DNA of 33,731 bases from contig NZ_LISX01000017.1 of assembly GCF_001905465.1 (NCBI RefSeq), positions 93,016-126,746 on the forward strand, written 5' to 3'. The position numbers were made by a program, and so were the translations under genes. The notes beneath the pieces were generated by a model. The model did not search any database. It had not been told where the DNA came from and saw only the letters and a program-made list of their open reading frames with translations. Positions 1-6,547 of the stretch are shown in pieces; the stretch's first letter is position 1; every line of letters begins with the position of its first letter. Origin of the DNA: Kitasatospora sp. CB01950. Lineage in GTDB: Bacteria; Actinomycetota; Actinomycetes; Streptomycetales; Streptomycetaceae.

Positions 1-30
1 TCCGCCGGCCCCCTTCGCGTGCCTGGCCCC

Positions 31-900
31 TCAGGAGCCGAGCAGGTTCGCGGCCGGCGTCTCGGCGGACTTGCCGGTGGCGGCCTTGGAGACCTGGTCG
101 GCCGTCAGCGCCTTCTTCCAGACCTGGACGCCGGTGATCGAGCCGTTCCAGGCGTCCGCCCACTGCGCCTTGTAGCGGGCCCGGCCGAGCTCCAGCGGGC
201 CGGTGCCGTGGACGATCGACGGCGCGGCGGTGGTCTGGGCGAGGGCGCCGTCCACGTACAGCGAGATGCTCTTGGCCTTGGCGTTGTAGACGCCGGTCAG
301 GGTGGTCCACTGGCCGGTGGCGGCGGTCGCGGTGGAGACCGCCAGCGCGCTCTTGCCGGCCTCGTTGGCGGTCTGCACCTTGAAGACCCAGCGGTTCTTG
401 TTGGTCCCGGCGTCCTCGCGGCCCAGGTAGAAGGAGAAGAACTGTTCGCTGTTCTGCGACAGCGCCGCCTTGGACGCGCTCGCGGCGTCGTTGCGGACCA
501 CCGCGGAGACGGTGAAGTCCTTCGTGGTGTCGACGGACGCGTCGGCGGCCTCGGCGTAGCCGTCGCCGCTGCCGACCAGTTGCAGCGCCTTGCCGTCGCG
601 GCCGTCGGCGGCGCCCACCTTCGCGGCGGTGCCGAGCTTCAGCCCGGGCACCGGGGCGGCGTCCGCGGCCGCGTCGCCCTTGCCGCCCTGGCCCCCCTGG
701 GCGGCGTTGGCGTTCGCGGACTGCTTGGCGGACGGTGCGGCGCCGACCTGCGCGGCCTTGGGCATGGCCGGACCGTCGCCCTTGTCCTGCACCATCACCG
801 CGACGGCGACCATCGCGCCGGCCGTCACCAGACCGGTGGCCACGGCGGTGATGCGGACGGTCCGCTTACGGCGTTCCTCCCGCGCGTCGGCCTCCGCCAT
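31..900 (-). CDS. Membrane-anchored LamG/concanavalin-fold protein
   Basis: Predicted 289-residue protein that should be held in the membrane with its C-terminal domain outside. A short basic N-terminus (EERRKRT) precedes one hydrophobic segment at about residues 14-36. A Gly/Ala/Gln-rich linker (about 40-75) follows, and then a domain of about 190 residues with LamG-like signatures: GKALQLVGSGDGY, FTVSAVVRND, WTTLTGVYNAKAKSISLYVDG and GSITGVQVWKKALTADQV. Such jelly-roll domains usually bind carbohydrate or mediate adhesion; no ligand can be named here. I chose the ATG at 900. An in-frame GTG at 936 preceded by GAGAG would add 12 residues and is equally possible. The gene upstream is separated by a strong terminator, so this is probably a single-gene unit. 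No clear terminator is visible in the 30 bases left of the stop. Confidence 0.8.
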   Translation of the reverse strand: MAEADAREERRKRTVRITAVATGLVTAGAMVAVAVMVQDKGDGPAMPKAAQVGAAPSAKQSANANAAQGGQGGKGDAAADAAPVPGLKLGTAAKVGAADGRDGKALQLVGSGDGYAEAADASVDTTKDFTVSAVVRNDAASASKAALSQNSEQFFSFYLGREDAGTNKNRWVFKVQTANEAGKSALAVSTATAATGQWTTLTGVYNAKAKSISLYVDGALAQTTAAPSIVHGTGPLELGRARYKAQWADAWNGSITGVQVWKKALTADQVSKAATGKSAETPAANLLGS

Positions 901-1031
901 CGTCCGCCAGTACGCCGCTTCCGCTCCCCCGACCACCGGCTCTCTGGTCGCGCCCGCGTTCCCCGCTGCCCGCCTGCCAGCCACGTTCTCCCCGATCCGT
1001 ACGCCTGCTTGTCGGCGGAACTCTAGGTGGC

Positions 1032-1053
1032 CCGGTTCGAACACGCGAACCGG
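1032..1053. other. Inverted repeat between two genes
   Basis: The arms CCGGTTCG and CGAACCGG are separated by 6 bases. The repeat lies 20 bases from the stronger hairpin at 1073-1099, on the upstream side of the LamG gene. It could be an operator for that gene or a second terminator hairpin; no T-run follows on either strand. Confidence 0.35.
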
Positions 1054-1072
1054 AACGCCCCGCAGCACTCCA

Positions 1073-1099
1073 CCCCGAGCACCGTAACGGTGCTCGGGG
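1073..1099 (-). terminator. Rho-independent-type hairpin after the LAxTG gene
   Basis: A perfect 12-bp stem (CCCCGAGCACCG with CGGTGCTCGGGG) has a 3-base TAA loop and starts 25 bases beyond the stop codon of the minus-strand gene at 1124. It lacks a U-tract, as is common for high-GC actinobacterial terminators. Confidence 0.75.
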
Positions 1100-1123
1100 C
1101 GGCGGGAGTTGACTCGATTTCGA

Positions 1124-2113
1124 TCAGCCTCGGTGGGCCGACCGGCGGCGGGCGGACAGCGTGACCGCGCCGGCGCCGAGCAGCACAAGGGCGGTGCCGC
1201 CGATCAGCAGCGGGGTCGCGTCGGAGCCGCCACCGGTGGACGCCAGGTTCTCGGTGCCGACCGGCGTGGAGCCCGGGGTCGACTCGATGTACCCGGCCGG
1301 GACGACGGCCGGACCCGAGCTCTGCACCGGGCCGGCCGACGCCGACGGGCCGGCCGACGTCGACGGGGTGGCGGGCGGGGTGCTCGGGGTCCCGGTGCCG
1401 GCGGTGGGCGCCGGGGAGCTCGGGGCGCCCGGGTGGACGATCGGCGCGGTGAAGTGCGGGATGAAGGGAAGGTCGGCGGTCATGTTCTGGAGGCCGACCC
1501 GGATGTCGACCTGCTTCTGCGCCGCATTGGAGTGCGAGGTGACGGAGAGTCGGAACTGCACCCGGGTCGCGCCGCCCGGCTCCACGTCGGTGGCGAGGAA
1601 GGAGTAGTCGCCGCGCAGCACCGGGTCGCAGCCGGGCTTCAGCGCGATGGTCTTCCACTCGCCCTGGTGCAAGACCTCCAGCACCAGGTCCTCCGGCTGC
1701 AGGACGCCGGGCAGGCCGGCGCCGGCCTCGTTGTAGAAAGTGGGGAACGGCACCGCGCCCTTGAGGGTGCCCGTGCCGGTGTTGCGGATCTGGACGCCGA
1801 ACACCAGCGGGGCACCGCCTGCGGTGACCTTGTCGCCCTCGATCCACATCGCAAGCTCCGGCTTCGGGGTCGCCGCCGGAGCGGAAGCGGCCGGGGAGGA
1901 GGCGGGCGCGGACGCCGGGGCGGACGAAGCGGGCGCGGACGCCGGCGCGGACAAGGCAGGCGCGGATGCGGGCGCGGCCGCCGCGGCGGCCGGCGCCGTG
2001 TCGCCACAGTCGGCCCAGGCGTTGGTCGCCCCGCCGAGGACGGGGACGGTGGCGCCGAGCACGACGGTGGCGGCAAGAACAGCGAGGCGGTTGCGGCGGC
2101 GGCGGATGGACAT
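1124..2113 (-). CDS. LAxTG-anchored secreted cell-wall protein
   Basis: A 329-residue surface protein. It has a twin-basic signal peptide (MSIRRRRNRL plus a hydrophobic stretch to about residue 30, cleavage probably after NAWA) and an Ala/Pro/Ser low-complexity spacer (about 40-83, APASAPA-like). A beta-rich domain at about 86-225 carries a Cys at 162; Cys36 lies just after the signal peptide. A Pro/Thr/Ser wall-spanning linker (about 228-285) leads to a C-terminal sorting signal: LASTG at 290-294, a hydrophobic helix and the basic tail SARRRSAHRG. LAxTG is the motif read by actinobacterial class E sortases, so covalent peptidoglycan attachment is expected. No sortase gene is visible in the window. 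The ATG at 2113 is supported by GGGGGGAA about 8 bases upstream. The role of the beta domain is not recognised. Confidence 0.88.
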   Translation of the reverse strand: MSIRRRRNRLAVLAATVVLGATVPVLGGATNAWADCGDTAPAAAAAAPASAPALSAPASAPASSAPASAPASSPAASAPAATPKPELAMWIEGDKVTAGGAPLVFGVQIRNTGTGTLKGAVPFPTFYNEAGAGLPGVLQPEDLVLEVLHQGEWKTIALKPGCDPVLRGDYSFLATDVEPGGATRVQFRLSVTSHSNAAQKQVDIRVGLQNMTADLPFIPHFTAPIVHPGAPSSPAPTAGTGTPSTPPATPSTSAGPSASAGPVQSSGPAVVPAGYIESTPGSTPVGTENLASTGGGSDATPLLIGGTALVLLGAGAVTLSARRRSAHRG

Positions 2114-2202
2114 CGGTGGTTCCCCCCGGAACTGATGACGGTGAGTGGTGGTCGCGGCGTGTGCTCGCGTTCGTTGCGCTTGGCCCGGCGAGCGCCGTTG
2201 AG

Positions 2203-2231
2203 AAAATTCTGTCGTCCGGATGTTCGGTCCA
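2203..2231 (-). promoter_or_regulatory. Candidate promoter of the LAxTG gene
   Basis: On the minus strand a -35-like TGGACC (2226-2231) is separated by 17 bases from a -10-like AATTTT (2203-2208). This is an unusually AT-rich patch for the window and lies about 90 bases upstream of the start codon. It was called by eye only. Confidence 0.35.
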
Positions 2232-2363
2232 GATCGATGATTCGCCACCGAACAGCAACAGCCGATCGCACCCGACCCAGCGTGCCGTGCAACGGAGTTG
2301 AGGCATCGTCCGCCACCGGCGGGACCCCGTGGGCGCTGACCTGTGCAGATACGGGGTGGGGGT

Positions 2364-2792
2364 ATGGTTGCCCGGATGGAACGGACGGGGCGGGCAAGCG
2401 ATCCCGCCGGGCGGACGGTCGCCCGGTGGGCGGTGCTGTGCGCCCTGCTGCTCGGGCTGTTCCTGATGCACGGGAGCCCGGCGAGCGCCGCCGGCTGTCA
2501 CCGGACGACGGAGTCCCCGGCCGCCGCCCACCACACGGCGGCGCACGCCGACGAGGGGAGCGCCCGGGCCGCCGTTCGTGCGCCGGGCGCGCACGAGGGT
2601 GCGGCCGTCGACTGCCTCGCCACCCCGGCCCGCGACCGGCTGCCGCACACCGCCCCGCCCGCCGCCGTGCCGTGGAGCCACCCGCAGCCCGTTGCGGCCG
2701 ACCCGCTCCACGCGACCGCTGCCGGGGGCGGCCGGGCGCCGCCGGACGGCGGGCGGGACCTGCTGCTCCGGATCTGCGTCGCCCGCAGGTGA
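2364..2792 (+). CDS. Small secreted His-containing protein (DUF6153-like)
   Basis: Predicted protein of 142 residues with an N-terminal hydrophobic segment (WAVLCALLLGLFLMHGSPASAA), which could be a signal peptide or anchor. The rest is low-complexity, rich in Ala, Pro and His (AAHHTAAHADE, WSHPQP), with two Cys in the body (CHRTTES, DCLATP) and one near the end (LRICVARR). It resembles small streptomycete DUF6153 proteins, from memory. It lies 80 bases upstream of the Met/His-rich lipoprotein gene in the same direction, so a shared transcript and a metal-related role are inferred. Two starts are possible. ATG 2364 has GGGG seven bases upstream. ATG 2376 follows a -10-like TATGGT (2363-2368) by seven bases, which would give a leaderless message. 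Confidence 0.65.
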   Translation: MVARMERTGRASDPAGRTVARWAVLCALLLGLFLMHGSPASAAGCHRTTESPAAAHHTAAHADEGSARAAVRAPGAHEGAAVDCLATPARDRLPHTAPPAAVPWSHPQPVAADPLHATAAGGGRAPPDGGRDLLLRICVARR

Positions 2793-2872
2793 GAACGCCA
2801 CCCGGCCGCCCCGTCGAGGGCCGCCGGGCGCCGCGTCCTGCCCGCGAACCGCGCACCTTGGAGCGAACTCCG

Positions 2873-3784
2873 ATGACCCGCACCACCACGACCACCCGCC
2901 GCGCCCTGCTCACCGCCGCGGCCGCCGCCGCGCTCGCCCTCACGCTGGCCGCCTGCGGCAGCGACCCGATGCCCGGCATGGACCACGGCGCCGCGCCCTC
3001 CGCCACCACCGCCGACCACGACATGCCCGGCATGAGCCACGGCCCGGACGGCATGGCGGGCATGCCCGGCATGGACCACGGCGCGAACGGGCTCGCCGCC
3101 GAACAGGGCGGCTACCGCCTGGAGGGCAGCCTCGCCGGCACCGAGTACCGGTTCACCGTGACCGGCCCGGACGGCAAGGTGCTCACCGAGTACCAGCCCG
3201 AGCAGACCAAGGAGATGCACTTCTACGCGATCCGCTCCGACCTGTCCGGCTTCCAGCACCTGCACCCGACGCGCTCCGCCGACGGCACCTGGACGGCCCC
3301 GCTGGCCGCCCTGCCGCCCGGCGAGTGGCGGATGTACGCCTCGTTCATCCCCGGCGCGGGCAGCGGCAAGGGCACCGGCCTGGTGCTCAGCCGCACCGCC
3401 ACGGTGGCCGGGCAGGCCGAGCCGGTGCCGCTGCCGGCGGCCGCGACCGGCGCCACCGTCGACGGGTACACCGTGACGGTGGCCGGTGCGCCGAAGGCCG
3501 GCGCCGCCGGGGAGCTGACCGTCACCGTCGCCAAGGACGGCAGGCCCGTCACCGACCTGGAGCCCTACCTGGAGACGTACGCGCACCTCACCGCCTTCCA
3601 CGCCGGCGACCAGGCGTTCGCCCACCTCCACCCGGAGGGCGCGGCCGCCACCGGGGCCGGCGGCGGCCCGACCCTGGCGTTCCACGCCGAACTGCCGAAG
3701 CCCGGCGACTGGCGGCTGTTCCTCCAGTTCCGGACCGGCGGCACCCTGCACACCGCGGCGATCACCCTGAACGTCGCCGCCTGA
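2873..3784 (+). CDS. Met/His-rich lipoprotein with duplicated HLHP domain, probably copper-binding
   Basis: Predicted lipoprotein of 303 residues. The signal peptide ends in a lipobox, LTLAAC, with Cys28 as the lipidated residue. Residues 33-70 hold three metal-binding-like repeats: MPGMDHG (33-39), MPGMSHG (51-57) and MPGMDHG (64-70). Two related beta domains follow. The first has MHFYAIRSD, FQHLHP (127-132) and LPPGEWRMYASF. The second has YAHLTAFHAGD, FAHLHP (249-254) and LPKPGDWRLFLQF. The shared order of His-containing strand, HLHP and LP-G-W strand shows an internal duplication. Met/His motifs of this kind are known from bacterial extracytoplasmic copper and silver proteins; copper binding here is inference. 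TTGGAG about 8 bases upstream supports the ATG. It probably works with the small secreted protein encoded just upstream. Confidence 0.8.
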   Translation: MTRTTTTTRRALLTAAAAAALALTLAACGSDPMPGMDHGAAPSATTADHDMPGMSHGPDGMAGMPGMDHGANGLAAEQGGYRLEGSLAGTEYRFTVTGPDGKVLTEYQPEQTKEMHFYAIRSDLSGFQHLHPTRSADGTWTAPLAALPPGEWRMYASFIPGAGSGKGTGLVLSRTATVAGQAEPVPLPAAATGATVDGYTVTVAGAPKAGAAGELTVTVAKDGRPVTDLEPYLETYAHLTAFHAGDQAFAHLHPEGAAATGAGGGPTLAFHAELPKPGDWRLFLQFRTGGTLHTAAITLNVAA

Positions 3785-3794
3785 CCGCCCCGGG

Positions 3795-3820
3795 CCCGCC
3801 CCGACCCGGGTCGGGGCGGG
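3795..3820. terminator. 26-bp perfect palindrome, likely terminator
   Basis: CCCGCCCCGACCC is followed immediately by its reverse complement, GGGTCGGGGCGGG, then TTCTC. It starts 11 bases after the lipoprotein stop and 30 bases before the HAD start. In RNA the centre would open into a small loop, giving a very stable hairpin that should separate the two genes. Confidence 0.65.
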
Positions 3821-3849
3821 TTCTCGCACGAGTGCGCGAAGATGGACGG

Positions 3850-4662
3850 ATGACCGCCTCCCCGCGCCCCCGCCTGATCGCCACCGACCTCGACGGCACC
3901 CTGCTGTGCCCCGGCGGGACGGTCTCCACCCGGACGGCGGCCGCGCTGGCCGCCGCCGAGGCAGCCGGGGTGCAGGTGGTCTTCGTCACCGGCCGCCCGC
4001 CGCGCTGGATGCGCCACCTGGGTCCGCACATCGGCGGCCACGGCGTGGCGATCTGTTCCAACGGCGGCGCGGTGGTCGACGTCCGGCGCGGCGAACTGCT
4101 GGAGACCAGCCCGCTGGACCTCGCCGACACGCTCGCCGTCGTGGACCGGCTGCGCGCCGAACTCCCCGACACCGCCTTCGCGTTCGAGTTCCCGGAGGGC
4201 TTCGCGCGGGAGCCCGGGTACACCGTCTTCATGGGCGAGTCCGACAACGACCACCCGGTCGGCCCGGCCGCCGAACTCCTCGCCTCCGGCCGCGTGAACG
4301 GCCTGTTCAAGCTGCTCGGCAAGCACCCCGACCTCTCCCCCGACGAGTTCCTCGACCGCGCCCGCGCCGCCGTCGGCCCCCTCGCCGAAGTCACCCGCTC
4401 CAGCCCCATCCCGCTGATCGAGATCAGCGCCCCGGGCGTCACCAAGGCCAGCAGCCTCGCCCGCTGGTGCGCCCAGCACGGCATCGACGCCACCGAGGTC
4501 GTCGCCTTCGGCGACATGCCCAACGACCTCGACATGCTCGCCTGGGCCGGCCAGTCCTACGCCGTCGCCAACGCCCACCCCCTCGTCCTCGCCTCCGTCA
4601 CCCGCCACACCGTCAGCAACGCACACGACGGCGTCGCGGCCGTCATCGAAACCCTGCTCTGA
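3850..4662 (+). CDS. HAD-superfamily (Cof-type) phosphatase
   Basis: A 270-residue cytoplasmic hydrolase of the Cof/YbjI-like HAD class. All four HAD motifs are visible. Motif I is DLDGTL (nucleophile Asp13, acid/base Asp15). Motif II is VVFVTGRPP near residue 47. Motif III is the Lys199 in GVTKASSL. Motif IV is GDMPND at 221-226. The large middle cap is of the C2 type. Family members dephosphorylate sugar phosphates, FMN or pyridoxal phosphate; the substrate cannot be read from sequence. The start is the ATG at 3850. There is no clear Shine-Dalgarno, and GAAGAT lies 6 bases upstream where a -10 would sit for a leaderless mRNA. The gene converges on the sensor kinase gene with only 7 bases between the stop codons and no terminator between them. 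Confidence 0.9.
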   Translation: MTASPRPRLIATDLDGTLLCPGGTVSTRTAAALAAAEAAGVQVVFVTGRPPRWMRHLGPHIGGHGVAICSNGGAVVDVRRGELLETSPLDLADTLAVVDRLRAELPDTAFAFEFPEGFAREPGYTVFMGESDNDHPVGPAAELLASGRVNGLFKLLGKHPDLSPDEFLDRARAAVGPLAEVTRSSPIPLIEISAPGVTKASSLARWCAQHGIDATEVVAFGDMPNDLDMLAWAGQSYAVANAHPLVLASVTRHTVSNAHDGVAAVIETLL

Positions 4663-4669
4663 CGGCTCG

Positions 4670-6451
4670 TCACAGCCGGGCCGTCCAGCGGACCCTGGCA
4701 CCCTTGGCGTGGGGGCCGGGTTCGTGCCAGGCGTCGCCGCCGAGGGCTTCGGCGCGCCGGGTGAGGTTGCGGAGGCCGGAGCGTCGGCCGTTGGCGGGGA
4801 TGCCGATGCCGTCGTCGGTGACGGTGAGCAGGACGCCGGGAAGGCCGGGGCAGCTGGGGCCGGGGGCGACGGGGCGCCCGTCGGGGCCGAGGTGGACGGT
4901 GGCGTCGACCTCGACGGAGACCCGCGAGGCGCGGGCGTGGCGGGCGGTGTTGGAGAGCATCTCCCGCAGCGCGGCGAGGAGTTGGCGGGAGGCCTGTTCG
5001 CCGACCAGGCTCTCCACCGGGCCGGTGAAGGTGATCGAGGGCCGGAAGCCGAGGGCCGCCGCGGCCTGGCTGCCCTCGCGAAGGACGCGGGTGCGCAGGG
5101 TGTCGGGTTCGTCGTCGGTGTCGCCGTGCTGGAGGGCGTAGATGGTGGTGCGGACTTCCTGGATGGTGGCGTCGAGTTCGTCGACGGCCTGTCCGACGCG
5201 CTCCTGCACCTCGGGGACGACGGCCCGGCGGGCGGCGGACTCCAGCATCATGCCGGTGGCGAAGAGGCGTTGGATGACCAGGTCGTGCAGGTCGCGGGCG
5301 ATCCGGTCGCGGTCCTGGAAGACCGCCAGGCGCTGCTGGTTGAGCTGGTACTCGGCGAGTCGCAGGGCCAGCGCGGCCTGCGAGGCGAAGGTCTGGGCGA
5401 GTTGCTGTTCGGTGCCGGTGAAGGGCGCGGTGCCGGCTTCGCGCCAGACGCAGAGCGCGCCCAGCACCCGACCCGCGGAGACCATCGGCACGGCCAGGCA
5501 GGGCCCGAACTCCCGTGCCAGCCGGTCGAACTGACTGTCCGTGGCCGCGCCGGTCGCGGCCGTCGGGTCGTCCTGGTGGACGGGTTCACCGGCCAGTAGT
5601 CGAGGGGCGAGACCGTGTTCGGGGAGCAGTTCGCCGGTGAGGTAGTCGGCGCGTTCCCCGGAGGCGTACGCGACCCGCATCCGGTCCTCGCCGGCCGGCA
5701 GCAGGACCATGCCGAGCGCGCCCTCGGCGAGTTCGCGGACCTGTTCGGCGGCGACGGTCAGCGCGATCCGCGCCTCGTCGGTGGAGAGCAGCGAGGTGGT
5801 GACGGCGGCCGCGGCGGTGATCCAGCGTTCGCGGCGCCGGCCCTCCTCGTACAGTCGGGAATTCTCGATCGCGACGCCCGCGGCGGCGGCCAGCGCCAGC
5901 ACCACCTGCTCGTCCTCGGGGGTGAACGCGCCGCCGCCCTGCTTCTCGGTCAGGTAGAGGTTGCCGAACACTTCGCCGCGGACCCGGATCGGCACGCCCA
6001 GGAAGGACACCATCGGCGGGTGCGCGGGCGGGAAGCCGACCGAGCGCGGGTCGGTGGAGAGGTCGGTCAGCCGCAGCGGCCGCGGGTCGTCGATGAGCGC
6101 GCCGAGGATGCCGCGTCCGGTGGGCAGCCGGCCGATCCGGCGGGCGGTGGCATCGTCGACGCCGATGTGGATGAAGTCGGACAGGCCGCTGCCGTGCGGG
6201 TTGACCACGCCGAGCGCGGCGTACCGGGCGTCGACCAGTTCGGCGGCGCCGGAGGCGATCCGCTGCAGGGTGGTGTGCGGGTCGAGGTTGGCGCCGACCG
6301 AGACCACGGCCTCCAGCAGGCGCTGCATCCGGTCGGCCACCGCGGCGGCGGACTGCAGCCGTTCGGAGACCTCGGTGACCAGGGTGTCGAGCCCGAGCGA
6401 GGAGATCTCGGGAATGCGCGGTGGACCGTTCTCGGCGGCCGGCTGATCCAT
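4670..6451 (-). CDS. DosS/DevS-like double-GAF sensor histidine kinase
   Basis: A 593-residue soluble sensor kinase. GAF-A spans about 45-200, GAF-B about 215-365, and a HisKA_3 dimerisation helix carries the phospho-acceptor in RDRIARDLHDLVIQRLF (His389). The HATPase domain has LREMLSNTARHA and DDGIGIPANGRRSGL. GAF-A contains GFPPAHPPM and FGNLYLTEK. Aligned with M. tuberculosis DosS from memory, His144 falls on the heme-ligand His149 and Tyr166 on the distal Tyr171. A heme-based redox or oxygen sensor is therefore likely. It is the last gene of the cyd cluster, 96 bases after cydDC. No NarL-type response regulator partner is present in the window. The ATG at 6451 has no strong ribosome-binding site. 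Confidence 0.9.
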   Translation of the reverse strand: MDQPAAENGPPRIPEISSLGLDTLVTEVSERLQSAAAVADRMQRLLEAVVSVGANLDPHTTLQRIASGAAELVDARYAALGVVNPHGSGLSDFIHIGVDDATARRIGRLPTGRGILGALIDDPRPLRLTDLSTDPRSVGFPPAHPPMVSFLGVPIRVRGEVFGNLYLTEKQGGGAFTPEDEQVVLALAAAAGVAIENSRLYEEGRRRERWITAAAAVTTSLLSTDEARIALTVAAEQVRELAEGALGMVLLPAGEDRMRVAYASGERADYLTGELLPEHGLAPRLLAGEPVHQDDPTAATGAATDSQFDRLAREFGPCLAVPMVSAGRVLGALCVWREAGTAPFTGTEQQLAQTFASQAALALRLAEYQLNQQRLAVFQDRDRIARDLHDLVIQRLFATGMMLESAARRAVVPEVQERVGQAVDELDATIQEVRTTIYALQHGDTDDEPDTLRTRVLREGSQAAAALGFRPSITFTGPVESLVGEQASRQLLAALREMLSNTARHARASRVSVEVDATVHLGPDGRPVAPGPSCPGLPGVLLTVTDDGIGIPANGRRSGLRNLTRRAEALGGDAWHEPGPHAKGARVRWTARL

Positions 6452-6510
6452 GCCACCAGTGTGCCCGTTCGTCCCTGTTCGTCCGGTATTCGGGTCAGCG
6501 CAACGTCGGA

Positions 6511-6536
6511 CCTGTCGGACGAGCCTGTCGGACGAG
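6511..6536. repeat. Tandem 13-bp repeat upstream of the sensor kinase
   Basis: CCTGTCGGACGAG occurs twice head to tail (6511-6523 and 6524-6536), preceded by a partial GTCGGA copy. It lies in the 96-base gap between cydDC and the kinase. It could be a direct-repeat binding site or a replication-slippage product. Confidence 0.5.
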
Positions 6537-6547
6537 AAATCCTCCGC

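Noticed and set aside
1023..2801. Minus-strand frame upstream of and overlapping the LAxTG gene
   Set aside because: It is Arg/Pro-rich, overlaps two better genes in other frames and includes a clear terminator sequence.
3223..3552. Minus-strand frame inside the lipoprotein gene
   Set aside because: It lies wholly antisense to the duplicated beta domains and has no start region or domain.
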